Source of the DNA: Lysobacterales bacterium
Lineage (GTDB): Bacteria > Pseudomonadota > Gammaproteobacteria > Xanthomonadales > SZUA-38
Length of the DNA stretch: 64,000 nucleotides
Direction: 5' to 3'
NCBI GenBank assembly: GCA_028285525.1
Contig: JANQOZ010000085.1
Location: forward strand, 62,001 to 126,000
The notes beneath the pieces are model-generated. The model worked only from the letters and a program-made list of their open reading frames with translations, was not told the DNA's origin and ran no database searches. This document shows positions 8,529-16,667 of the stretch, one piece after another. Position numbers and translations under genes: made by a program. Within the stretch, counting starts at the first letter, position 1. Each line of letters starts with the position of its first letter.

Positions 8529-11150
8529 CTAGGGTCTGATTTGGCTCAAAATAGTACGGTCCTTAATGTTCTTGTCATCAGCCAACAAGAAGGCTTTTGA
8601 GAGGATCAGCGCCATACGATTGTCGCCCTCAAACGGCAGAAAGACCGAATTCGCAGGAGCCGCCTTGCCCTGCGCCGCCACGATGCACAGATATTGGTCA
8701 TTGGGTTCCATCAACACGTTGCCAGAGCCCAGATGAATCTTGTAGGCCCTGATGTCACCCTGGACGTACAGAAATCGATCCTGAACCTTGCATTGATCAC
8801 GGATCTTCAGACGGGGGATAAGGTTCTCAAGAATCGCCTTCCGAGTATTGGCAGATTCGTTTAGCGCTCCGAAGCTGTAGCTATTCCAATAGTCCACAAA
8901 ACGGCCGTTTGGCCCACCGTCAGACCATGTCGGATCATTGCCGACACTGGCTACGCCGACAAAAAGGTCCACATCGCGAAACACCTCGGACAGTGCAAGC
9001 GGATCGATGTCCCGAAGAGGAACTGGAGCGTTGAACTCGTTATCTCGCCCATGCATATAGTAACCACCGCCGCCAGCGTGAGCGCTGTTTCGCGCCGCGT
9101 CTTCGCGGTAGAAACGAACCTGGTCAGTCGCCAGATAAACATAGGAGCCAGCCTCCGTGGTATCGGTACCATAATCATCGCCGATGCCTTCCACCCAGAA
9201 CTCGGCGCGCAGATTCCATCGAGGCAGGTGTTTTGACGGCGGCTCATAGTTGTCGTCTACCATAAGGCGAAGGGAGTGACGCCACCCCCTTGCAGCGCAC
9301 AACGCGTTGAACTGATGCTGCTTGATCACATGCGAAGCGTATCGGTTTGAGTACACCTCCGTGTTTTCTTCTGCTTCGGTGAGCAGGTAAATCTCTCGGT
9401 GCGCCTGTTTGAAGGGCTGGGTGATTTGGTTTTTTTCGATCCACTGGCGCCAGGCAACCACCGTATCCATATCCGCGCCTACGGGATGCCATAGAGCCAC
9501 AGCCGAACACTCGGACACATTCGGGATTTCAGAGCCATCCGACCCGACCAAACACTCCCCAAACCACATTCCGGTTTTCTTTACCCCGCCCGTTTCAAAG
9601 GACCAAATAAGACGTTGACCAAGCACACCCACCAACGGGTGTTTGATATATCGCTGTACCCAATCCTCATATTTCCAAACGCGGTTATTGAGAAACAGGT
9701 TGTCGATCCGTTCGCGCTGTGCGGACAGCATCTTCTGTATATCTTTGCCGGCCTGACGCAGAACCTTTAAGTCGTCGGCAAAATGTTCTCGGACTGGTTT
9801 GGGAACGGTCTTTGTTTTCTTTCCTGCGCGACTCTCCCACGTCAATACCGTTTTTTTGGCATCGACAATAGTGAGTATTGCAGTATGCTCGCCAAGCGTT
9901 TCTCGGCGGGTCCCAACTTCCTCCATTCCGTAGGCTGGAATTCCAATCTCCTCAAGTTCCTCCGGCGTCATTCCAGCTCGCTCTGCGGCTGCAGTGAGCG
10001 ACGAAGAGATGCCTTTTTGCGCGGGCTTGTACTTCACTCGGACCTTCAGAATCGCGAGTGCTGCCAGCGAAGACTCTCCCGGGATTTGTCCCAGTGCCCA
10101 GACGCAGGCGTTCCCGACTTTCGTCGCCCGTGGCCCCACGCCTGGGACTTTCCTGTATGCGGAAAGTGCAACCTTCCCGATCGAGTCAGCCATCTGGTCA
10201 TCGCCAACGACACCGCATAGCCAGACCAACCCCTTAAGAATGTCGGCATTTTGGTCGTCGATCATCAAGTTTGGATCTGGCGCCCACTGGGACCATTCCA
10301 GAATTGGAACGGTGCGGGGTTTGTCGATGAGCAAGAACCAGATCTGCAGCACACGAGTGAGTTTCTCTTGGCCCACCGATTCGACGAGATCACAAGCGGT
10401 CTTCGACCATTTCTTGGTTGGCTTTCCGCCATTGACGCTAGCGCAATGAGCGACCAGCTCAGACCAGTCGGACTGGTCACTCTCCGATTGTTCTTCGACA
10501 AACCCAATAGCAGCATCTGCCCACGCTTCTCCGGCTTTTAGCGGCAACTTAGGCGCCAAGCCGATGATCTTCAGAATTCGATCACCATGTTTTTGGGTAT
10601 CACGGCTGGGGCTCTTCGCGGCGGTGTCAGCTATGCGTTTTGCCGTCTTGACCAACGTTTCGACGCTTTCACCCCGATCTGCATAGTCCTTGAATGCCTT
10701 GATTATCCCGGCGTAGCCAAATCCATACAGGTAGCCTTCGGAGTTGAGCTCTTTTTCAAGCCAACCGAGCAGGATCTTGATCTGTTCCGAGGTAAACGGC
10801 AGTTTTCGCCGAAGCACATTCCCAAACAGGTCGAATAGCACTGATCGGGTTCTATAGAACCGGTCGGTATACACTTGAATGCTCTCTTGCTGACGCCGTT
10901 TAAATTCGGGCTCACCGTACTCAATGCGTTGATGTACAGCGATTGCCAGCTTACAAGCCGAATTTGGGTTCAAGCCAGAGATTTCTGTACCGACGGTAGT
11001 GTCCTTCAGTGCCACCTGAGCGTAGTACGCGTCCCCCCTCTCGAAACGTTCAGACACATAACGCTCAATCAATGAGTGTTCGGGGGCGAACTCATGATGG
11101 CTGTCGAACTCAAATTCTACGTTGTGCTTTTTCTTACCGAACCCAAACAT
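8529..11150 (-). CDS. DUF4132 (MolR/YehI-like) protein
   Basis: The product is 873 aa, soluble, and without a signal peptide. Residues ~440-640 carry the DUF4132 pattern: PKPVREHFADDLKVLRQ, the AQRERIDNLF helix, EDWVQRYIKHPLVG, then LALWHP-like and ITQPFKQAHREIYLLTEAE blocks. The N-terminal half is helical and HEAT-like. The E. coli relatives MolR and YehI lie in a cluster with a MoxR-type ATPase, a vWA protein, and a SWIM protein (family knowledge), and their biochemical role is unclear. Here the protein lacks an N-terminal WGR domain. The small gene upstream ends only 9 bases before this ATG, and the GGAGG in that gene's last codons probably serves as the ribosome site. The pair is thus one translational unit with a diglycine-ended protein. 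Confidence 0.8.
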   Translation of the reverse strand: MFGFGKKKHNVEFEFDSHHEFAPEHSLIERYVSERFERGDAYYAQVALKDTTVGTEISGLNPNSACKLAIAVHQRIEYGEPEFKRRQQESIQVYTDRFYRTRSVLFDLFGNVLRRKLPFTSEQIKILLGWLEKELNSEGYLYGFGYAGIIKAFKDYADRGESVETLVKTAKRIADTAAKSPSRDTQKHGDRILKIIGLAPKLPLKAGEAWADAAIGFVEEQSESDQSDWSELVAHCASVNGGKPTKKWSKTACDLVESVGQEKLTRVLQIWFLLIDKPRTVPILEWSQWAPDPNLMIDDQNADILKGLVWLCGVVGDDQMADSIGKVALSAYRKVPGVGPRATKVGNACVWALGQIPGESSLAALAILKVRVKYKPAQKGISSSLTAAAERAGMTPEELEEIGIPAYGMEEVGTRRETLGEHTAILTIVDAKKTVLTWESRAGKKTKTVPKPVREHFADDLKVLRQAGKDIQKMLSAQRERIDNLFLNNRVWKYEDWVQRYIKHPLVGVLGQRLIWSFETGGVKKTGMWFGECLVGSDGSEIPNVSECSAVALWHPVGADMDTVVAWRQWIEKNQITQPFKQAHREIYLLTEAEENTEVYSNRYASHVIKQHQFNALCAARGWRHSLRLMVDDNYEPPSKHLPRWNLRAEFWVEGIGDDYGTDTTEAGSYVYLATDQVRFYREDAARNSAHAGGGGYYMHGRDNEFNAPVPLRDIDPLALSEVFRDVDLFVGVASVGNDPTWSDGGPNGRFVDYWNSYSFGALNESANTRKAILENLIPRLKIRDQCKVQDRFLYVQGDIRAYKIHLGSGNVLMEPNDQYLCIVAAQGKAAPANSVFLPFEGDNRMALILSKAFLLADDKNIKDRTILSQIRP

Positions 11151-11159
11151 GGCTGCGCG

Positions 11160-11558
11160 TTAGCCTCCCACGATCGGGATGAGCTTCAAGAAAGTGACTT
11201 TTGTGTTTTCGGTAATTGCAAACTCATCATCAAGGGATTCCACTTGGCGATCGTCGACCAGAAAGAAAAACTGGTTTTTGGAAAATGCAGCTATGGCGAG
11301 CTTCACCTGCGCATTGGCGTCTATCGCTTTTTTAGTTCTAAGCTTGTACCCGTTCAGTTCCCGCTCGGCATCCCGAGGCTGGACTAGGCCAGAAAACAAC
11401 TCCGCTTTCTCTGATTCATTGAATTTCTGAATCTCCTGTCGCACTCGCTGCTCGATTACCTCTCGAGCACTTACTCGCTTGCTAGCCAGACGGAGGACGG
11501 TTTCGTTGTAGATCTCTCCAGACGACGTCTCGTCGAAGATTTTCAAGCTCACCTGCAT
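11160..11558 (-). CDS. Small beta-grasp-like protein ending in Gly-Gly, partner of DUF4132
   Basis: Two starts are possible. ATG 11558 is preferred over ATG 11570 because GGAG lies 8 bases upstream of it, giving 132 aa. The layout is beta (QVSLKIFDET), beta (YNETVLRLASKRV), helix (SAREVIEQRVRQEI), a ~50-residue insertion, then FFFLVDDRQVESLDDEF and a last strand TKVTFLKLIPIVGG followed directly by TAA. The strand order and a C-terminus ending exactly in Gly-Gly match MoaD, ThiS, and ubiquitin-like proteins, whose last glycine is activated by an E1 enzyme. I see no E1, E2, or JAB gene in the window. It is co-transcribed with the DUF4132 gene 9 bases downstream. That it is a conjugated or sulfur-carrying modifier is inference from fold pattern and tail. 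Confidence 0.7.
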   Translation of the reverse strand: MQVSLKIFDETSSGEIYNETVLRLASKRVSAREVIEQRVRQEIQKFNESEKAELFSGLVQPRDAERELNGYKLRTKKAIDANAQVKLAIAAFSKNQFFFLVDDRQVESLDDEFAITENTKVTFLKLIPIVGG

Positions 11559-11768
11559 CGCTTTCTCCATTGATCTTTTTGAGTTTGCAATAGTTGTGTG
11601 AACGGAAGACGCTGCCAGTCTACCCGACAGGGACTTTTTCGCGACGAAAACAATCTTGTCACGGCCCTTTCTAGCTGGCCGATTTCTTGGTTTAGCAAGA
11701 GACTTCTAACGTCGTTTTGCGGAGTAACGAACACCGAGGAGGGCGTACAGGTAAACTGGACCAAGAAC

Positions 11769-11828
11769 TCTGGGGTCAGGACCAGGTGCCGTGTCAGATT
11801 GGATCTGACGGTTGGTCCTGACCCCAGA
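11769..11828. repeat. Long REP-like palindrome of the GGGGTCAG family
   Basis: TCTGGGGTCAGGACCA (11769-11784) is exactly complementary to 11813-11828, and inside it GTCAGAT/ATCTGAC (11793-11809) forms a second stem. The core GGGGTCAG is shared with repeats near 16330, 19900, 30525, 32930, and 33065. It lies in a 332-base gap (11559-11890) that holds nothing else recognised. Such palindromes in gammaproteobacteria are often REP elements mobilised by REP-associated tyrosine transposases; no such transposase is in this window. Confidence 0.75.
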
Positions 11829-11890
11829 ATTCCTTCACTTCTCCACTACCAGTGGCGAGGATTGGTCCCAACCGACTTCTTGTTTAGCGT

Positions 11891-14404
11891 TTATTCAAAT
11901 CCGTTTGTAAAGACGATTTCCGGCGTCTCTCCAAGCGCTGCGCGAAGAACCTGATATGAGAACGTGCCGGGTATTCCGTTAACAAGTCTCGTACCCGCCC
12001 CTTCCAAAACGGCATTCCTGCCAGTTCCCGACAGCCGGATCCGTCGATGCTCGCCGGGCGACGCCTCGCCGGTGGAGGACCTGGTCACAAGTTCGAGGGT
12101 TCGTGTCGGCCGATGATAACGATAGGCCTGCTGCACAAAACGAAGATCCAGATTCACGCCCGGCTCCACCAAATCGGGCTGATTGCAGACAAATGCCAGG
12201 TAGATTCCCGCAGATGAAAGGTCGGGGTCACGGCAATCGTAATTCGCGGAATCGGGGCCAAATCGGCCCGCGCTCACCCAGATCAGTTCCCCTGATGCGA
12301 GATCGGCCAGATAGATGTGCGACCCTGACAAAGGCGCGTTCTGGATGACACCATTGTCTGATGTTGCGAAGGCCAGCCACCGGCCGTCGGATGATAGATC
12401 AATAGAGCGCACGGCTTGGGTAAACACCGAGCCGTCAAAGCGCCTGAGCAGACTCAATTGACCGGACTGCAGATTCTTAACAAATACATGATTCGTGAAA
12501 CCGAGCGGCTGATCCGCCAACACATCCGAGGCACTTAGAAACGCCACAAGCTGCCCTTCATGGGAGATCTTTGGCTGTTCAGTATCTTGATCTGCCGGCA
12601 CACCTTCAGTCGTTGTGCTGACAAGCAGAGTGTCGCCAGTCGGCAAACCTGTCCGGTAAATCTGACCTACACCGTTTGTCGGCTGGGAGACGATGTCGTC
12701 GCGGCCAGAGCGAAATAGCGCAAACGAACCGTTGCCAGAAACCTGGACTTGGAAAACACTTGTGTTTCCATAGGCAACCAGTTGGCGCGTGTCGGTCCGT
12801 CTATCCAGCATAACCAATGCACCGGATTCGGAGAGATCCCAGCCTTCAAGGGCGTTGCTGGAAGTCGTCGCAACAACAGCAACCTCGGAATTACTCGAAA
12901 TTGATACTCCCGAGTCTGCGCCGTTGGGAGAGGTTCCGTTTAGTCCGGTCAAAAGAACGGCCGCAGACCCGTTGGTAGAGATGACGAAGGCTCGGGAGTT
13001 GCGATCCGGGGTGAAGCTCGCAGCGTCTGTAATGAATACAATATCGCCGTTATCAGCTAACTCGACATGCGTCGCGTCTTTGTCCATACCGGACGGCCAC
13101 ACGTCAGCTTGCGAAGCGCGGCTGATGGTCTCGATGTTTCCCGGCGATGACTCGCGCAGAATGTTGGCAATAGAAGCTCCTTCTGCGACTTCAGTGCGTG
13201 ATGCGACATATGCCGCGCCCGACAAATCGATAGCCGAGGTCTCACGTAGCTGAAGACCAGGCACGGTCACAACCGCCGCGCCGTTTACGCCGACCTGATG
13301 ACGAAAAAACCCCTGCCCTGAGCCGGGAGCACCCGCAACATCATCGCCGCTGCACCAATACAACACCTCCAAACCGTTTTGAGACATCTTCGGGTTCGAG
13401 CAAAACTGGTCCACAACGGCGCCTAGAGGCGTTCTGCTGACAAGCGTCGTTTCACTGCTCTGCAGGTCTCGAAGAAAAATGCGGTCCATATTGGAGTTTG
13501 TGTCGCCAACAAGCGTTCGCCCCGATGAGACGAATACGACCTGCAAACCGTCAGGGGATAGGCTCGCGCCCTCGCTATCGCCGTCGCTTTGGATACCTGT
13601 CGAGGCGATGCTCACCAATTCGATGCTGTCGGTTTGTCGATCCGCAAGGAAAACATCCCGCGAGTTGTTGACATCGATCGAAACAAGCCGACTCTCAAGC
13701 GAGTCAAAGGTCACGAATCGACCATCTGCAGAGACGTCAGGGTTACGTCCATCAACTGACTCCCCGTCGACGTTAACGGTGATCGTTTCGTACGTCTGAG
13801 AAGTGCGATCGTATGCCACCAAACGCGCGCCGGTCCCGCCATCCGGGATCAGTTGGCTGCTGGTGTGAAACACGATCGTGCCACCATCACCAGAAATCAC
13901 CGCCGAATCACTAAGGCGAAACCTGTCGGCCGTGATAGGCGTGAGCTGCTCCTCCTGCCTATCCCACAGCAAAACCTCACCCAGCGTGCGGTTTGCGTCA
14001 AAGTTCGAAGCAGATTCCAGAAAGACAACCCATCTGCCATCATCTGAAATGTCAGGGCGCACACGCCCTAGACCAGCCCCGTTCTGAGCCAACTCTGGAA
14101 TCCTTTCTGTGGTTCCAGTCAGTCGGTCACGAACGAAGATATCCGGCAGGCCATTATCGTCCCCTTCGACCAGGTTCGCTGCATCGGAGGCAAACGCCAC
14201 GAAGCGCCCGTCCGCTGAAACCGAGAACCAAGGCGAGTCGTCGTTTGCGCGCGAGCCGTAAAACACCGACGCGTCGCTGACTAGCTCGAAATCCTGAGCG
14301 TGTCCTTCGCGCGCCAAAACCGTGCCAAACAGGAACATGATCACTGCCAGCGGGAAGCGATTTGGGCAGCGCGAGTATAGAGCTGATGCGTTATTCAACC
14401 TCAC
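11891..14404 (-). CDS. Secreted WD40/TolB-like propeller protein with C-terminal FxNGFE tag
   Basis: The product is 837 aa. After a short N-terminal extension there is a signal peptide (hydrophobic PLAVIMFLFGTVLA, cleavage near HAQ). The remainder is repeated propeller blades with the PD40/TolB signature, such as VSADGRFVAFASDA, ISDDGRWVVFLESA, and VSADGRFVTFDSL. The protein ends in IVFTNGFE, the tag found on six other secreted proteins in this window. It is the last gene inside the att-like repeat pair, transcribed toward the DUF4132 operon. A decayed relative lies at 4517-4810. No catalytic domain follows the propeller, so it probably binds a ligand or a partner outside the cytoplasm. Confidence 0.8.
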   Translation of the reverse strand: MRLNNASALYSRCPNRFPLAVIMFLFGTVLAREGHAQDFELVSDASVFYGSRANDDSPWFSVSADGRFVAFASDAANLVEGDDNGLPDIFVRDRLTGTTERIPELAQNGAGLGRVRPDISDDGRWVVFLESASNFDANRTLGEVLLWDRQEEQLTPITADRFRLSDSAVISGDGGTIVFHTSSQLIPDGGTGARLVAYDRTSQTYETITVNVDGESVDGRNPDVSADGRFVTFDSLESRLVSIDVNNSRDVFLADRQTDSIELVSIASTGIQSDGDSEGASLSPDGLQVVFVSSGRTLVGDTNSNMDRIFLRDLQSSETTLVSRTPLGAVVDQFCSNPKMSQNGLEVLYWCSGDDVAGAPGSGQGFFRHQVGVNGAAVVTVPGLQLRETSAIDLSGAAYVASRTEVAEGASIANILRESSPGNIETISRASQADVWPSGMDKDATHVELADNGDIVFITDAASFTPDRNSRAFVISTNGSAAVLLTGLNGTSPNGADSGVSISSNSEVAVVATTSSNALEGWDLSESGALVMLDRRTDTRQLVAYGNTSVFQVQVSGNGSFALFRSGRDDIVSQPTNGVGQIYRTGLPTGDTLLVSTTTEGVPADQDTEQPKISHEGQLVAFLSASDVLADQPLGFTNHVFVKNLQSGQLSLLRRFDGSVFTQAVRSIDLSSDGRWLAFATSDNGVIQNAPLSGSHIYLADLASGELIWVSAGRFGPDSANYDCRDPDLSSAGIYLAFVCNQPDLVEPGVNLDLRFVQQAYRYHRPTRTLELVTRSSTGEASPGEHRRIRLSGTGRNAVLEGAGTRLVNGIPGTFSYQVLRAALGETPEIVFTNGFE

Positions 14405-14644
14405 GCACCCAGTTGGACAGAAAAGTGCTCATGAATCAACTGCAGCAGAGCGGTTGGGAGATCAAACACAGACCAGACTTAACCAGGCCAGCTCAACCCG
14501 ACTTTCCTGAAGTAAGTAGCAGTAGGTAGGGTTCGGGCCAACCCAAACACCTGACTTCGCGAGAAAGCCAGCGTCTACTTCGAACTGGCTTGCCCCTAGA
14601 GCACTCAATCGCTGCACTACATAAGGCGAAAAAAACTTGGGCAA

Positions 14645-14807
14645 AATTTGGGCCAATGATCCAGTCGCCCACTATCGTTTTTGGTCCTTTTTGGTAGCGA
14701 ATCAATGAGCGGCCGCCGCTAACCTATTGATTGATATGAACGAAAAATCGATTAGGGCCGCCTTTTAATCCATTGGTAATAGGTTCAAATCCTATACGAC
14801 CCACCAT
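14645..14807 (+). repeat. Direct repeat copy B ending in the 3' half of tRNA-Lys (att-like)
   Basis: The right 45 bases read as the 3' half of tRNA-Lys(TTT): anticodon loop CTTTTAA, T-arm ATAGG-TTCAAAT-CCTAT with a perfect 5-base stem, acceptor strand ACGACCC, then ACCA. The sequence to its left cannot form the 5' half, so no complete tRNA is present. The whole block aligns with 4944-5106. It is better preserved than copy A and is probably the younger junction. The flanking stretch 14405-14644 holds nothing recognised. Confidence 0.7.
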
Positions 14808-14858
14808 TTTTCTTCGGATATATTCCGGAATACGCATATCCCACTTAAGCGCAAAACC

Positions 14859-15743
14859 CTAGCCGGAACGACGCATCCAAATTCCATTCCCTATTATCGA
14901 AAGGCCGACAGCTAACAAAGACAAGACCAATATCGCCAATGGTAGGGCCGACAAACTCGGCACGGCTACCGGTCTGCTGCACAACCCCAGCTGGCCGGTG
15001 GCACGAGCTTCAGTCCAGAAATCAACAATCTCCCGCTGGATTTGAGGACCACTAGGGGTTAACCCTGTTAACGTAGGAAGTCCTTCGCCGATCCCGGTTG
15101 CCTGAGTCAGGACATAGCTAATTGCCTGGCTAGACAAAGAAAACCCAGGGAGACTCGTTCGGTCGGGCGCCAAGACTCCGCCATCCCGGAACGGCCGAAA
15201 TTCATCAATCCGTGCAAGCAACTCGGGAACTGCCTGACATCCCCTGTCAGTCAAGCCAGCAACAGCCGCGAAACCTTTTCCAACGTCGTCGAGCAAGTCG
15301 ATCAGCATGGACGTTGTGAGCGAGTCCGGCAACTCGTTATCAACATTGATGAATTCAACGGAGACAGTGGCGAGGTCCAGGAAACCCGGATCGGTGGTTT
15401 CATCCCGGCTAACACCCACAAACACACTGACTACTTGATCACCATCCTCCTCAGCATCGTCGACCGGCCCTACCGAAACGCCGATTATCTGGCCCTCATC
15501 TGTAACGGTCAGCGACCCCGAAACCCGCACCGTGATTTCTGTGGGGTCACTTGGCTCCACCGTAAGGGTGACCGCCTGGCCAGGTGATATCCCAGTCAAT
15601 GAGACGTCGAATCCGACCGGCAAGCCGCTTTCGGACACCCGCAGTACCCCAGGTATAGGTTGCTCGATAACAATGCTTTGGGCGGAGACGTTCTGGAAAA
15701 AAAGCCAGGCCAGAACGATCGCAAAAACGGACTGGTTCGACAT
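14859..15743 (-). CDS. Secreted protein with IPTL-CTERM-like C-terminal anchor
   Basis: The product is 294 aa with an N-terminal signal peptide (FAIVLAWLFFQNVSA, cut after the alanine before QS). Residues ~25-140 look like beta-sandwich repeats with TLTVEPSDPTEITV, in the manner of Calx-beta-like domains. The tail reads AVPSLSALPLAILVLSLL and ends in a short basic GIWMRRSG. This proline-start motif, membrane helix, and basic end follow the IPTL-CTERM/PEP-CTERM design, where a sortase-like protease processes the tail. The motif is VPSL rather than IPTL, so it is a variant. No exosortase or rhombosortase gene is in the window. It lies just right of repeat copy B. Confidence 0.65.
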   Translation of the reverse strand: MSNQSVFAIVLAWLFFQNVSAQSIVIEQPIPGVLRVSESGLPVGFDVSLTGISPGQAVTLTVEPSDPTEITVRVSGSLTVTDEGQIIGVSVGPVDDAEEDGDQVVSVFVGVSRDETTDPGFLDLATVSVEFINVDNELPDSLTTSMLIDLLDDVGKGFAAVAGLTDRGCQAVPELLARIDEFRPFRDGGVLAPDRTSLPGFSLSSQAISYVLTQATGIGEGLPTLTGLTPSGPQIQREIVDFWTEARATGQLGLCSRPVAVPSLSALPLAILVLSLLAVGLSIIGNGIWMRRSG

Positions 15744-15879
15744 GACTAACGAAACTTCTGACTAAGTAGTGAGCCTATCACCAGAGCACTGTCAGTCAAT
15801 GGTATGGAGACCGTAAGCCGATCACTACCTCCAGTCTCACACACTCGATTTGGTTGTCATACAATCTCAACCGATTGGG

Positions 15880-16293
15880 ATGGACGATTCGCAGCTGAAA
15901 CAGCTAGCTTCAGAATCGCTAGTAAAGCCTCCCGTTGTTAAGCAGGATGAAAACTGCCTAAACCGTTTCATGCGGATCAAACTGGACCAACATCGAATCG
16001 AAGAGCGAATACCGAAGGTTACCGAACACTTGGAACCTTATTTGCCGAAAGAAACGGTAACCAGTGATGAAACCAATCTCTATCTGGGCTGCATTGCGCA
16101 GGGCTTTAACGACGGTATCGAATTTGGCGTGATGGACGCCTACTGTCGCTGTTTTAACCGAGCGACACGCGGATTCAGTGATCAGGAATGGACCGAATAC
16201 ATCGCACAGGTTGATGCCGGGCTGCCAATTACAGACCTCGTATCCATTAAGGCTATTTTGCCAAGAGTTGAAAGCTGTTTAACGGAGGAGTAG
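15880..16293 (+). CDS. Small conserved-looking protein with paired cysteines
   Basis: ATG 15880 is preferred to TTG 15850 and gives 137 aa. There is no signal peptide in this start. Four to five cysteines occur, including YLGCIAQGF and AYCRCFNRA, followed by GFSDQEWTEYI, a pattern seen in small uncharacterised proteins with disulfide-held helices. I do not recognise the family. It is divergent from the IPTL-tailed gene with a 136-base gap and stands alone on its strand. Confidence 0.5.
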   Translation: MDDSQLKQLASESLVKPPVVKQDENCLNRFMRIKLDQHRIEERIPKVTEHLEPYLPKETVTSDETNLYLGCIAQGFNDGIEFGVMDAYCRCFNRATRGFSDQEWTEYIAQVDAGLPITDLVSIKAILPRVESCLTEE

Positions 16294-16326
16294 GCGGCAA
16301 GACGATCTCTGTGAAATGGGGTTAAT

Positions 16327-16360
16327 TTCTGGGGTCGGAGTAAAGGGACAGAGTAAACCC
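16327..16360 (+). repeat. Dispersed GGGGTCAGAGTAAA-family repeat
   Basis: TCTGGGGTCGGAGTAAA is followed by GGGACAGAGTAAACCCAC, giving the fullest copy of the family unit in direct orientation. It lies in the 374-base gap 16294-16667 before the CSLREA gene. A short open frame over it (16316-16567) shows no family features and was not called. Nothing else was recognised in this gap. Confidence 0.6.
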
Positions 16361-16667
16361 ACACAGCTCAAGTTGACGCCGCGAGGATTGGTTGGCTTTG
16401 ATATCGCGCTTGTCGAAGGTACATTCGGCGTGTTTTTCCGGACCGCTGCCCCAGCGAGTCAAGACGCCTTTGCGACGCGGATGGTGCCCATGGCGATGCA
16501 ATCCTTGAAAGAAGTGCATTGCACATTCCAGAGTAAGTACGAGGCGACTTTTTGCGAGGTCGAATAAAGGATCAGAATCTGCGAAAGTTAAAGCCCTGGA
16601 AACAATCCTGGCATCAACGTTGGAATTCGTTTCTAACCCCTGCTGACACCGCGTAAGGAACCGCCGC

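Larger units (their letters stand above)
5107..14807. mobile_element. Putative integrated island between tRNA-Lys-like direct repeats
   Basis: The ~9.7-kb segment is framed by same-orientation 163-base repeats whose right ends mimic the 3' end of tRNA-Lys, as left by site-specific integration. Its cargo is mostly unrecognised: a lipoprotein set, the diglycine/DUF4132 pair, and a propeller protein. Base composition is poorer in G+C than the region right of it. No integrase, excisionase, or relaxase was seen, so it may be a cargo-only or decayed element, or part of a tandem array whose integrase lies left of the window. The vWA-TIR operon left of copy A could be a neighbouring unit of such an array. 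Confidence 0.45.

Noticed and set aside
16316..16567. 83-codon frame in the gap before the CSLREA gene
   Set aside because: It starts inside a dispersed repeat, and neither strand shows a recognised family.
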